Assembly: GCA_021927905.1 (NCBI GenBank)
Contig: BLLK01000069.1
Span: 1,116,001-1,180,000 of the forward strand
Direction: 5' to 3'
Length of the DNA: 64,000 bases
Origin: Chaetoceros tenuissimus
Taxonomy: Eukaryota > Bacillariophyta > Thalassiosirophyceae > Chaetocerotales > Chaetocerotaceae
The position numbers were made by a program, and so were the translations under genes. The notes under the pieces were generated by a model. That model did not search any database and was not told the origin of the DNA. It was given only the letters and a program-made list of their open reading frames with translations. Within the stretch, counting starts at the first letter, position 1. Each line of letters starts with the position of its first letter. Below are positions 1-9,798 of the stretch, one piece after another.

Positions 1-107
1 AATGTTCCAAGGATTGAGTTGGAGTTGTGTGTGATATTGAAAAGCCTCGGATAGTGCCCCCATACTCAGCTGAAACAAATTTATTCTTCAATTGCACATT
101 ATAATAT

Positions 108-1358
108 TCATTGCGAAGTCTCAGCAGATTCAATTTTACGTGAAGCCTTACCCCTACCACGACCTCTACCTCTTCCTTGGCGATTTCTGACTCGACCACC
201 TCTTCTTCCTTGCCTATCTTCAGATTTACTATCAGATTCACTTCGATCTTTGTCTTCATCCGATTCGGGAATCTTCAAGAATATCTTTTGCAACTGTAAG
301 GTTGCGTTATCGACCGGTCTAGCCTTTCCACTTATGATGAGTAGCGTAGTACATGGAACATCAACCTTCTTCCCCTTGGATACAGGTTTCGATTCCTCAC
401 TTTCTTCGGTATCGTCCTCTTCTACTTCGTCTGATGACTCAGCCATTTTCTTTCTTCTAATTACTGTATTGGTAGATTTTCCGATTATTCGAATTCTGCC
501 TAGTGACGGAACAAGATGATACAATTCAGAGGGCACTGTTATAGTTTTCTCCGAAAATTTCGAGTCTTTCTTCGATGTGACTTCTATTGTAATATTTGGT
601 CCATCACCTGTTGCCAATAACTCTTCTATTTTTTCATTGCTTGGATCTGTATTCAAATTAGCATAATTTGGAGGTGGGCTACAAACAGCTTTTAGCATTT
701 GTGCAAGACATTTCTCTACATTAAACAAGTCACCTTCTAGCTGGACTATATTGATATTGGTTGAAGAAGTTCTTTCCATATTTCTATGTGGAACCATGAT
801 TCTGACATTATTGTCAGCACTAAGTGTAGCTATAGTCAATCCTTTCTTTCCGATGATTGCTGAGTGTTTAGATCTATGAATCGGAATATCAAGCACAACA
901 TCATCTAGTTCTGATGATAAATCGTATTGTTCTGATTCGTTTGGAAAACCAGGGCAAAGTAAAGGAATCAAAAGTTTTGCAGCTGTGAAGCACCCTATAG
1001 GATCTCCACGAATTAAGACAGGAGTCCAAAGTGACGACTCATCAAATGAACTTTCGCCTTTTTCTGTGTTGGTATTTCTGCTGTCAATATCATCATCCCC
1101 TGTATGAGATAGATGGTGTTCGTTTCCATTAGAGCCTGAAACGACACTTATACGAATAGGTCCCCAGCTTTTCTTCAGGGCTTCCCTTTGTATCTGTAAG
1201 ATGGTGTTGCCCCTTCTTCCTATGATTGCACCGACCCTTGACGGTGGGATGTAACAAGTCAACAAACACTGATGTGCAGGATGTGCAATGGCATTACGAC
1301 ATTGAGATATCTCTTTAGCTATATCCAGATCAGTGTTCTCGCTTTCCTGCGGGTTCAT
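108..1358 (-). CDS. KH-domain RNA-binding protein with RG-rich tail
   Basis: This is a 416-aa single-exon gene. The N-terminal part holds a KH domain with the GxxG loop GAIIGRRG (about residues 42-49), split by a low-complexity Ser/Asn/Asp insert. A second KH domain carries AIIGKKG near residue 168. A third, degenerate KH-like segment around residues 270-360 has strands resembling KH but an acidic, Ser/Glu-rich insert in place of a clear GxxG. The last 40 residues are arginine/glycine repeats (RGRGRGRG), typical of RNA-binding and methylated tails. KH arrays bind single-stranded RNA or DNA, so a role in mRNA fate is likely; the exact orthologue is not recognised. The start is the first ATG in frame. 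The next gene on the same strand ends 277 bp upstream of it. Confidence 0.8.
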   Translation of the reverse strand: MNPQESENTDLDIAKEISQCRNAIAHPAHQCLLTCYIPPSRVGAIIGRRGNTILQIQREALKKSWGPIRISVVSGSNGNEHHLSHTGDDDIDSRNTNTEKGESSFDESSLWTPVLIRGDPIGCFTAAKLLIPLLCPGFPNESEQYDLSSELDDVVLDIPIHRSKHSAIIGKKGLTIATLSADNNVRIMVPHRNMERTSSTNINIVQLEGDLFNVEKCLAQMLKAVCSPPPNYANLNTDPSNEKIEELLATGDGPNITIEVTSKKDSKFSEKTITVPSELYHLVPSLGRIRIIGKSTNTVIRRKKMAESSDEVEEDDTEESEESKPVSKGKKVDVPCTTLLIISGKARPVDNATLQLQKIFLKIPESDEDKDRSESDSKSEDRQGRRGGRVRNRQGRGRGRGRGKASRKIESAETSQ

Positions 1359-1635
1359 CCTCCTACTTTAGATTAGACTTTACTTTCACGTTATAGCGTC
1401 GCAAAGAATAATTTATTAGTGTTTCACAATCAATATTCTTCGTAGACTGATGATAGTAGTAATTATGAGTTCAATCAATGTTCACAAAAAAATGGATCTT
1501 ATTAGAAGGGACAGTCTTCTCATCTTTAACTAAAACCCTACCCAACATGGATGATATACCCAATGCTGCATTTCTTAGAAAATGCTTGAGAGGTAAGATC
1601 CTAATTCTATCTGGATTAGAGTAATTATTAGTCTA

Positions 1636-3729
1636 TTATTTCTTACTTTTTCGCCGAGCCATTGCTTCTTCTGCTCTTTTCCTCAGAATTTCCATCTTTG
1701 CAGCTTTTCTTCCAGCCTCAGCCTCTTCGTCTAATTCTCCTACTTTCTTAGCTTCTTCAGCCTCTGCAACCGCTTTTGCAGCTTCTTTGGCTGCTTTTCT
1801 CTTTGCCATTGCTTCTTCTGCCCTTTTCTGAAGCATTTTTAGCTTTTCTTCCTTCCTTGCAGCTTCTTCAGCAGAGATTCTTGCAGCTTCTTCTGCAGCC
1901 TTCAGTTCTTCATCATCAAAATCATCTTCGTCCTTGAGAAATTCTTCCGTGTCATCAGTTTCAAATGATACTTCTGAATTCATTAATTCGAATCCCTCAT
2001 CATCATCATCATCATCGTCGTCATCATCATCAATAGGTTTCATACTCATGATAGATCCATTCTCTTGCCAGTCATCGCCATTCTCTTGCCATTCAATTTC
2101 AAATAGATTCTGCCCGCTTTTCAGACGTAGTCTTGGAAGTGCTTTTAAATATCCCCTGGTCATTCCATCACCTACGACGACATCAAGTCCTTCTAGTGGA
2201 TCCAAAGGAGGTGGCATAATGATTCCTTCATTTTCTCCAAACGGATCTAACTCATTACGTTCAATTTCCAAATCGAGATCTTTCATCTTTTTCAAAATTG
2301 TATCCGAGCGTCTGACTAATGCCATAGCAACAGTTTCTGGTAATGAAGTTCCTTCCCTTTCTGATACACTGGTCAAGGTACCAACTTTGATGGATTGATT
2401 GGAACCTAAAACAAATAAATCTTGACTTGGTTCTGGATTCTTTGTTGCGTTTGGAATTTCCTCTTGGGTAGTAGGATACATTTCGTCATCTTTTTCACCT
2501 TCATACAAATTATCTTCATCTGGAAATATCACGCTGTATAGAGTTCTTGGTAGCCCGCGCTTATTCTTCAAAAGCGCAGCGACCCCCTCTTGTCCTTGGT
2601 AACATCCTTTTTCACTATCGACGATGTGATCTAAGCGTAGCTCCAGTGGACTTGCTTTTGTATTAATGACATCTGGATCGTTGATCATATCTGACTTCTT
2701 GACATATCCAGTCATTTCGAAGCCATATGCTGGCTGCCCACCTTCAATTCTCAATGTTTCATATTCTAAAGGCCCTAATGCCACAGGACCTTCTACATTT
2801 GCGTCTGCAGTCGCATAGTTCCATACTTTTGCTCCTACGTCAACATCATTTTCAATATTTGTAGAATAGTCAGAGATAAGAACAGTATATCCATTGCACA
2901 AACAATTGGGAAGGTATGTTTGTTCACAAAGAAGCATTTCTATATCACATCCGTCTTCGCTCTTCATGGAATACTTTAGACATTCATTTTTGTCTGATGG
3001 AAACTCTAATATGTTTTCGATATCCCATTTCTCCATGCTTGGTAAAATGGATTGTATTAAACTCTTTTGTGCAATCTCCTTTTCTTTTGCTGCAAAGGTA
3101 AGTACTCTAGATTTCTCAGTTTGCTTCTGTTCTGTTGGACACACATCTTTCAGTTTAATGCCATCCAATGGGAATATAAAAGGATCGAGTCTATCAAATA
3201 ATTTTGAGCCATAGTGTCCAGGAGAAGTAATCATGTAAGATTCTATTCCATCACTTGCAGGAAAAGAGCACACGTTCAAGACGTCAATCATGTGTCCTTT
3301 GGAATTCAACAGTCCTCCTTCTTTCGATATTCCACGTTCCACTTTGATTTCGAATCCTTCTCCCGGTGTATAACTTTGACTATTGTCTTGTATTTTACTT
3401 GCATATGTATTACACAATTTATTATTCAAGAAACCAACTGTTCCTTCCCCAGATACCTTTACAGCACCGACATTTTTCGATGTTGACTCTGGTGAAGTGA
3501 AGTCGATGCATATCCCTCTATCTGACTTGATGGCTGATCGAACAGCTTCACCTCTGAGTCCAGCTGGAAGTGAGGTATCATATGCCGATGGCAAAAGATC
3601 TTGCCTTGAAGCTGCTAAACTTGACGTAACTCTAGTTTTTTCCCAAGAAATAAACGGGACGTGAAAACCTGAGACGGCCAGAATAGGACAAAGTGCTATG
3701 GTATATGATATGTACATTCTCGCTTTCAT
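1636..3729 (-). CDS. YgfZ/IBA57-like GcvT-fold protein, plastid-targeted
   Basis: This 697-aa protein has the family signature KGCYQGQE near residues 373-380, the hallmark of YgfZ/IBA57 (COG0354), folate-binding proteins that help assemble or repair iron-sulfur clusters. The N-terminus is a signal peptide ending in AVSGF, matching the diatom plastid motif with an aromatic residue after cleavage. YgfZ proteins are usually 300-400 aa. This one adds internal inserts and a C-terminal tail of about 110 residues: a poly-Asp run, then a highly charged helix in which a KRAEEAMAxRK unit occurs twice. The family call is firm. Plastid location is inferred from the presequence. The role of the tail is unknown. 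Confidence 0.8.
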   Translation of the reverse strand: MKARMYISYTIALCPILAVSGFHVPFISWEKTRVTSSLAASRQDLLPSAYDTSLPAGLRGEAVRSAIKSDRGICIDFTSPESTSKNVGAVKVSGEGTVGFLNNKLCNTYASKIQDNSQSYTPGEGFEIKVERGISKEGGLLNSKGHMIDVLNVCSFPASDGIESYMITSPGHYGSKLFDRLDPFIFPLDGIKLKDVCPTEQKQTEKSRVLTFAAKEKEIAQKSLIQSILPSMEKWDIENILEFPSDKNECLKYSMKSEDGCDIEMLLCEQTYLPNCLCNGYTVLISDYSTNIENDVDVGAKVWNYATADANVEGPVALGPLEYETLRIEGGQPAYGFEMTGYVKKSDMINDPDVINTKASPLELRLDHIVDSEKGCYQGQEGVAALLKNKRGLPRTLYSVIFPDEDNLYEGEKDDEMYPTTQEEIPNATKNPEPSQDLFVLGSNQSIKVGTLTSVSEREGTSLPETVAMALVRRSDTILKKMKDLDLEIERNELDPFGENEGIIMPPPLDPLEGLDVVVGDGMTRGYLKALPRLRLKSGQNLFEIEWQENGDDWQENGSIMSMKPIDDDDDDDDDDDEGFELMNSEVSFETDDTEEFLKDEDDFDDEELKAAEEAARISAEEAARKEEKLKMLQKRAEEAMAKRKAAKEAAKAVAEAEEAKKVGELDEEAEAGRKAAKMEILRKRAEEAMARRKSKK
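1997..2032. repeat. (ATC)n trinucleotide run coding poly-Asp
   Basis: A run of TCA/TCG triplets within the YgfZ-like gene encodes about eleven consecutive aspartates on the minus strand. Two interrupting TCG triplets suggest an older, partly stabilised microsatellite. The length is a multiple of three, so variation would keep frame. Confidence 0.85.
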
Positions 3730-4337
3730 TGGTCATTGAGTGTAATATTATTGTTGTTGAAATAGAGATTGCCATCATACAAAACGAAAAGATGGATGAT
3801 GGATGGAGAGATTCAAACATACGTACATAGCAGTAGTACGTACGAACCTTTATCTTTCCCCTTTTACAAGAGGGTAACATTTTACTCAATTATGAAATTT
3901 GAATGATGATGTCATCATCTTCAGCTACTGACGCAGAAAAGCGCAGAAATATGATATTTGATATTTTTCACCGTGTAGAAGATCTTCTTCAACGTTCTCT
4001 CCATTCTCATTCTTTCGCTGTGACCGTGATAATGTGATCAGTGTTGATGATATGAAACATCAAAACATCAATATCCGTAACTTAAACATCAACCTTTACG
4101 TTATTTAAAAACTACAACTCTAAAAATATGAATATGAAATGAATATATGGATTTGTACAACATGCAATCTTGTGTATGTATTTTTCCCTATTTGCAATGG
4201 AGCTCTCAAAATTTTTACTCCTCGCTTGCTCGTCACCTTTTCTTGTAGTAGTATTGTTACTCCCACTAGAAAATCAAAAAAGGTTCTATTTTCATAGTAG
4301 CAACAGTATGTCGCCTCTTTAGTTGAAAAAAGATAGC
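3730..4337. other. Intergenic region
   Basis: No coding sequence was found here. It holds the 5' flank of the YgfZ-like gene and the 3' flank of the next minus-strand gene. Two TACGTA palindromes lie about 90-115 bp upstream of the YgfZ-like ATG (3820-3845). The rest is AT-rich. Confidence 0.5.
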
Positions 4338-4877
4338 TTATCCCCTTCTCCTTGCGCTAGGCCTTTCAAAAGCAGAAACTAACCTGATGCTTGTAGCAGT
4401 GGAAGAATCGTAAGTACCATCATGTGACGAATGTTCTTGATCATCCGTAGATTCACCATCATCTGAATCCAAATCGCTGAGTTCGTGAGATAAGAGCACT
4501 GACAAGTCTTTTGCTTCGGCCAATGAACACTTTCTTGGCCTAAGATTCAATGTCATGAAGGTTGACGAGCTCCCAAATATTTCGTCAAAACTTGGAAGAT
4601 TCAATCTTTCTGAGGAGAACAAGAACGAGGAGGACATAAAAGAAGAATTTTCTTCTTGTTCGTTTCCTGACGAATATATCTTTCTCTTGAGTTTAGGAGG
4701 TGATGGATGTATTTGGTAAGGATTTTTTTTCTCAGCGGTGCTAGTAGGAGTTGAAAGGATTTGCAGTTCTTGTCGAGACTTCTGTCGTTCAGATGCTAGT
4801 GTTGGCACTCTCCTCCTTGAGGATGAGGATGATCCTTCTTTCTGCTTGAAGTTTATTTTTGAGAAACCCTTCTCCAT
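4338..4877 (-). CDS. Hypothetical serine-rich protein
   Basis: This 179-aa ORF has no recognised domain. The N-terminal half is basic and Ser-rich (SSSSSRRR). A short conserved-looking stretch around LPSFDEIFGSSSTF and LRPRKCSLAEAKDL is followed by an acidic Ser/Asp segment (SDLDSDDGESTDD) and a basic end (RPSARRRG). The layout suggests a largely disordered, perhaps nuclear, regulatory protein, but nothing proves function. The codon use and uninterrupted length support it being real. No signal peptide or membrane segment is visible. Confidence 0.55.
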   Translation of the reverse strand: MEKGFSKINFKQKEGSSSSSRRRVPTLASERQKSRQELQILSTPTSTAEKKNPYQIHPSPPKLKRKIYSSGNEQEENSSFMSSSFLFSSERLNLPSFDEIFGSSSTFMTLNLRPRKCSLAEAKDLSVLLSHELSDLDSDDGESTDDQEHSSHDGTYDSSTATSIRLVSAFERPSARRRG

Positions 4878-5585
4878 TACAACAGCAGTAATATATAAGT
4901 GGTAGCTAGTGCTATTGCTGATATTAGAGATGTGATGATGGACTGTGGACTCTAGCTAGTTCCTCGATAGGTGAGGGAAAATTGTTCTTCTGAAGAGGAA
5001 GGTACCTACGTAGACGAAGAAAAGCGTTCCTCGTTCACTCGAAGTACCGGTGACGTTTTTTTCATTGGTCAGGAATCGTCACCATCATCATCACCACGTC
5101 AAAAGAATATCAGAATATCTCAAGAATGAATCTTGATTTTAAGAGTCAATTAGATATCAGCTGATGAAAGGACACTATAATTTGAACATCTTCTACATTA
5201 TGACGTCATCTGAATTCAGACAGGATCAAACTTACAAACATCAATAACTCTTGGCTCTTTTTGGTAACCGCAACGTTAACTTTATATTTTTAAATTATAA
5301 ATTATTACGAAAAGTGAATTGAGGATAATTTATTTGTAAGCAATCGTAAGATATATCTATCTAAAATGCGAAGAAAAAAAGAAAGGATCTTACAGGCAGT
5401 TTGAAAATGACATGTGAATGTTACGTACCTTACTTATCTACGAGTATGAACTGAAAAAGTTGCTATATTCTATTCATCCTTTTCTAAATATTGATTTTAT
5501 ACAACATTTAATTAAACAAGCATATTATTTCATAGAGGTTTATTGGGCTTGATTGATGCATGTAAAGCTGAACAAGAAGGCTCGA
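4878..5585. other. Intergenic region
   Basis: No supported gene. It holds the 5' flank of the serine-rich ORF, with a CTACGTAG palindrome near 5006-5013, and the 3' flank of the thioredoxin/DUF4395 gene. The central part around 5280-5530 is very AT-rich. Confidence 0.5.
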
Positions 5586-6764
5586 TCAAAGTTTACACTC
5601 TTGGCACTCTTCGAGACCAAAATATTTTGTCAAATAATTATTGTAAATGAAGCAACCTACACAGAATCCTGCTGCAGACTCGAACCAAGTCGCAAGATTA
5701 CACAAGATAACTGTAACTGCAAGCCAAGGGCGTGCATGTTCCAATCTCATTTCATCTTTAAGGGAGAATACAACCATACACATGACAACCAAAATGAAGC
5801 CAATAAACCAAGCAAATCTCTTTGGTTCCGCAGGTTTCCAGAGTGGCCTTGGGGACAAATAGTAGGACATTACAGTTGCAAGAGTTCCGAGTGGTGCGAT
5901 TGGTGTTAGGCCTATGAACATGCTTGAGGTCATTTCGAGAAAAACGACTGGCCAGATGGCATAGACAAATATTGGTTCATTCCACTTGTAGATATTGAAT
6001 AGAGCAAACCAACTTATGATGTTGAGCAACCCTGCTCTGATTCTCACAGCATGCTCATTCATATACATCTTCTCAGGATGCTCAGGGTTGATATGATGTC
6101 CAAGCTCGTACCATCTGCCGTATTTGCCTGAAATAATGAGCATATCTCTGAGGGATAGTTCTTGTGAGTGCACATCAGCTTTGGTTTTTTCCCACTGTAT
6201 GTTTTCAAGCTCAGGATCATTTACGAGAAGGTTGCGGGCATTGATAACGAGTGCTGGCTCTGGCTCATCGAAGTTCTTATTACGGAGTATAAGTAGAGCA
6301 GGAATAGTAGAAAGTTTGAAGAGATCTCTAAACACACGTGTCTTCACAGGATTGTATCTCATTACATCAATACCTTTATTTTTCTTGCAGCTGGCCTCGA
6401 AATTGTCGTTATCTCTGTCTCCACTTACGAAAACAACTTTGCATCTTCTCTTCTTCTCTAAAAGAGGAGCACTCTTTACAACATGAGGGGCAAACTCCTT
6501 ACAATGAGGACAATAGTTTGCTCCAATGAAGACAGCAATGTAATTATATGCATCAGTGTCAAAAGCTTCTTCGGTAGGGATGTAGTCAGGGACAAACTCC
6601 TCGTCGTGATCAGTTTCATCGTCAGTCCCTTCATTGATTGGATTGAGGCGAATCGTAGGGCCAAACATGTTTACTCGCCAGTCTTGAGTGATTAGATTCT
6701 TGAGGCCTGCACTAATCTGTGCGTTCTCGTTTTCTGCGTCGAATGTGTTCGGGTTAGAAGGCAT
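5586..6764 (-). CDS. Thioredoxin-fold / DUF4395 membrane fusion
   Basis: A 392-aa protein in two parts. Residues about 65-180 form a nucleoredoxin or tryparedoxin-like thioredoxin fold: the strand YIAVFIGANY leads into the redox motif CPHC (about residues 84-87), and a later STIPALLIL carries the cis-proline. Residues about 230-385 are hydrophobic with four or five membrane helices and end in GFCVGCFIY, the cysteine-bearing signature of DUF4395. The last residues, ECQECKL, add a further CxxC pair. The fusion suggests a membrane-anchored disulfide or thiol relay, with the DUF4395 cysteines as possible partners of the CPHC site. No cleavable signal peptide is obvious. The substrate is unknown. 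Confidence 0.75.
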   Translation of the reverse strand: MPSNPNTFDAENENAQISAGLKNLITQDWRVNMFGPTIRLNPINEGTDDETDHDEEFVPDYIPTEEAFDTDAYNYIAVFIGANYCPHCKEFAPHVVKSAPLLEKKRRCKVVFVSGDRDNDNFEASCKKNKGIDVMRYNPVKTRVFRDLFKLSTIPALLILRNKNFDEPEPALVINARNLLVNDPELENIQWEKTKADVHSQELSLRDMLIISGKYGRWYELGHHINPEHPEKMYMNEHAVRIRAGLLNIISWFALFNIYKWNEPIFVYAIWPVVFLEMTSSMFIGLTPIAPLGTLATVMSYYLSPRPLWKPAEPKRFAWFIGFILVVMCMVVFSLKDEMRLEHARPWLAVTVILCNLATWFESAAGFCVGCFIYNNYLTKYFGLEECQECKL

Positions 6765-7616
6765 GTTGAATTGTCTATCTGAGTTTGTTAGGATGTAATT
6801 TTGTAGATTTTGTTTTTATGATCTGAATCAAAACATGAAAATTGGAGAGGCTTCTCAAAGTTGTTCAAAATCTCGGTGATAGTAGGAAGTATTTCTCCAT
6901 TACGATAAATGCGGAGAATCAAATGTCGTATCTAATAAGAAAATTTTGGAAAAGGGCGGATAATCGTGAAAAATTAGTTAGTCCGCCAGTCGGGGAAATG
7001 GGGCTTCGCATAGCGTCGTAAATAAATAATGGAATTCAGAATCCAGCATGATTGAATAATTCTGTCTTCATCAAAACATCAGCATGACAATCATCGAGCT
7101 GATTTAGGTATGATTGAAAAGATTGTTTTCTTGGTAAAGCAATTATCATTGAGCTGATGTATTTACAATTGGAAAGATTCGGTACATTTCTTTGTGAAGC
7201 ATTATGTTGACCCTCTCAGCCTGATCAAATAAGTACAGTATTCGTATGTCTTCATGATTGAAGCAGTATGAGTGACTTGGTAAACTGAAACTTCAAATAA
7301 CTATATTTTCTCTGTGTGTATCATTCGATGATTGACTTCTCTCGATTCTTCATTCCTTTCATATTCTCATATTTATCCGAGGCATGTCCTCGCAATTTTG
7401 GTAATAGCTACGTATCCCTTTCATTTACTTCATACAAATAGAGGCTAATCAGAAGAATAGAAAATACCAATAGTGATAGCATAAACATAGCTTTTTATTA
7501 GAGTATAAATATACAGACAATTTCATCCCAAGTTGATGTAGATATATTTCATCTTTTCACAAAATATTACGGATTTTTTCAATAGATTGCTTTGAGGCTT
7601 ACGTGCATCAGAGTAT
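6765..7616. other. Intergenic region, about 0.85 kb
   Basis: No ORF or RNA gene could be supported. It contains the 5' flank of the thioredoxin fusion and the 3' UTR region of GAR1. Several loosely similar ATTGAAAAGATT and GAGCTGAT stretches (about 7080-7180) look like a weak local duplication only. Confidence 0.45.
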
Positions 7617-8549
7617 TTAAAATCTTCCACGCCCACGTCCTCTTCCTCCACCTCTTCCAAATGAACCTCTTCCTCCACCTCTTCCAAAGCCTCCCCTGCC
7701 TGGTGATCTTCCACCTCTATTATTTCATTAAAATTAAATTAAATCATTAGCACAAAGAGACTATGTGAATCAAATTAAATGTATGCTTCATCTGTTGTAA
7801 CACCACTAACTTACCTGCCTCCTCTACCTCCACCTCTTCCGCCGCCTCGGCCTCCACCTCTGAAAGAAGAAAACATGCATTCATGAAAAACTTGATATTT
7901 ATCTTGTAATTAAAAGAAAAATAATTGAAAGCGTACCTTCCTCTTCCGCCGCCACTTGGCTTTCCTGGATTCGTGAATCTTGATAATGGAAGCAACTTTT
8001 CAGTGCCAATGAAAACTTGATCGTCAGCTTTGAAGCTCTTTGCCACTATTCCTGGATCTGGCTTTACTGTAAACATTACATTGTTGACAGTTCCAAAAAT
8101 CTACGAAAAGAGGTTGTAAGAATCACTGAAGAAAAAAAGTATCCCAGTGGATATTCATATATACATATAGATATATATTAACAATAAAGCTACTTCCCAC
8201 CATCACATCACTCACCTCGTCAACTTTTCCAATCTTTTTCTTATTCTCAAGATAGATGCCTGCATTAAAATGAGGAATTTTATTCTCTTTCTCAGTCTAA
8301 AAGAAGCAAAGTAAATTAGATGGAATGATTATTTATTCAGATCAAACCCAAATATGTGACTGTTTGGAGTCATAGCTTTCATGTACTCACCAATTTACAA
8401 ACCATTTCACTTTCACATTCATGCATAACTTTTCCAACCTCCACGACAAAATCTGGTGGACCTTCGTCTCTAAATCCACGGCCTCCGCCACGACCTCCTC
8501 TGCCTCCACGGCCTCCTCTGCCTCTACCCATTGATGATGGAGCTCTCAT
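7617..8549 (-). CDS. GAR1: GAR1, H/ACA snoRNP subunit 1 (five exons)
   Basis: The spliced product is 182 aa: complement(join(7617..7716,7815..7859,7937..8100,8216..8296,8391..8549)), 549 nt with frame kept throughout and GT-AG introns of 94, 115, 77 and 98 nt. Order: N-terminal RGG box, the Gar1 core, then a C-terminal RGG box. Core motifs include [16 protein letters not shown], the strand [18 protein letters not shown] and the [13 protein letters not shown] segment. Gar1 binds the dyskerin-like pseudouridine synthase in H/ACA RNPs, which guide rRNA pseudouridylation in the nucleolus. Exon 4 is only 45 nt and encodes nothing but a glycine/arginine repeat. The start ATG is the first in exon 1. 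The gene is divergent from another nucleolar candidate. Confidence 0.9.
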
Positions 8550-8840
8550 GTTGTATCGATATGTATTGTCTCTACTTCGCCGTTCTTATTGTTGTTTATT
8601 TTCTTTTGGATGAAGGTGTATCAGCTGCTGTTGTCAAAGAGTTACCGTAGCCACTCATTTTTTCTAGGTAAAAGGCCTCACGAAGCTTCGTACTGACAGT
8701 TCTACGTACAGAGATCACTTTCAACTTTATTTCAACATTTCATAATTCAATTCATTTTGTTTCTATACTTGTACATTTTAGCGCATTAGGTTGCATATGA
8801 ATATACAGAATCATCTCTAATCTCAACCTAGCACAAAAGA
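8550..8840. promoter_or_regulatory. Shared divergent promoter region
   Basis: A 291-bp gap separates the ATGs of GAR1 (minus) and the C1orf131-like gene (plus), so both promoters must lie here or overlap the genes. A TACGTA palindrome sits near 8703-8708, close to the middle. Both products are predicted to act in ribosome biogenesis, which fits co-regulation (inference). Confidence 0.45.
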
Positions 8841-9329
8841 ATGCCAAAAAAGCAGAGAAAGCCAGTCGTTGTTGTTTCAGCACCATCTTCGTTTCCTGAT
8901 TTCTCACAGTTTGGAGGAAGCAGTACGAAATCGAAAAGAAAGAATCCACAGCAAGAGTCAATTTCCAAGAAAGGAATAGATATAGATTTTGACAACACAG
9001 CAAGAGAAATACATAAGCTAGGTTCAACTCAATTTATAGGCAAGCAAAAAAAACAGTATGAAGCTGAGCAATACAAAGCATTGACTGGACGAGAAAAGAA
9101 GCAGCACAAAGTTCCAGTAAAGATTGTCAGGGGTATCAAGAAAGCTGCTGCAAAGCGAGAAGCACGAATCATGAAAGAAATGAAGGATGCCGGTATAGTC
9201 ACTGCTAATGTGGCAAAGAAAGAGAAAAAGACTTATAGTGAACAAAATAGACGGGATACTCGAGTTCACGGACCTAGTCCATCTGCTGGATTTATGATGA
9301 AGGGGGTATTAAAGGTACAAAGAAGGTGA
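8841..9329 (+). CDS. C1orf131-like (DUF4602) basic nucleolar protein
   Basis: A 162-aa highly basic protein. The C-terminal half, TGREKKQHKVPVKIVRGIKK followed by KREARIMKEMKDAGIV, resembles the DUF4602/C1orf131 family, whose human member is a small-subunit processome factor. The end AGFMMKGVLKV is also typical of such short nucleolar proteins. The N-terminus (PSSFPDFSQFGG) is probably disordered. No intron is needed. The family call is from memory of the motif, so moderate. Divergence from GAR1 supports a pre-rRNA role. Confidence 0.6.
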   Translation: MPKKQRKPVVVVSAPSSFPDFSQFGGSSTKSKRKNPQQESISKKGIDIDFDNTAREIHKLGSTQFIGKQKKQYEAEQYKALTGREKKQHKVPVKIVRGIKKAAAKREARIMKEMKDAGIVTANVAKKEKKTYSEQNRRDTRVHGPSPSAGFMMKGVLKVQRR

Positions 9330-9798
9330 TGTGAAGAGAAGCCAAAATTGGAAAAGTCTTGTTTTCGTACCTAGTTTTGTTAGAGATTTGAATTAGCTGC
9401 TCCTTTGCATAATTACATCTTTAAAATCCATGTAAGACTAGTAGGTACACTATCATTTTCAGAAAAGAAATCTTAACAGTCCACGTCAAATCTCGAGGTG
9501 AAAGATGCTCAAAAATATCACCATTGTCGTGGAAGGTATTACAAGCTGTATTACTTATGTGTACGACGCAATTCATCAATACACCACACCGACTTCACCT
9601 TAGTACATTGGAATTGTGGACGTTAGATCTTCGTTATAAAAGATATCTAAATTAGCTACTGACAATTTTTGAAGTGATTGATGCATCTCTCATCTCTTCG
9701 ATGAACAACAACACGTTCATTTTTGATGTTTATCAATTTCTATACTTTTGGACCTATTTCCTTCACCAAACTATTTCAATGAATGCATATTGACAACC
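9330..9798. other. Intergenic region
   Basis: Flank between two plus-strand genes. No ORF longer than a few codons looks real and no RNA gene is recognised. The downstream gene's ATG (ACCATGG context) is at 9799. Confidence 0.45.

Noticed and set aside
1549-1622. Short plus-strand ORF starting MDDIPNAAFLRKCLR with a following GTAAGA
   Set aside because: Looks like an exon end but no continuation could be found; its downstream part would overlap the minus-strand YgfZ-like gene.
8752-9027. Minus-strand ORF with leucine-rich stretch
   Set aside because: Antisense to the C1orf131-like coding exon, and the same strand there belongs to no spliced gene.
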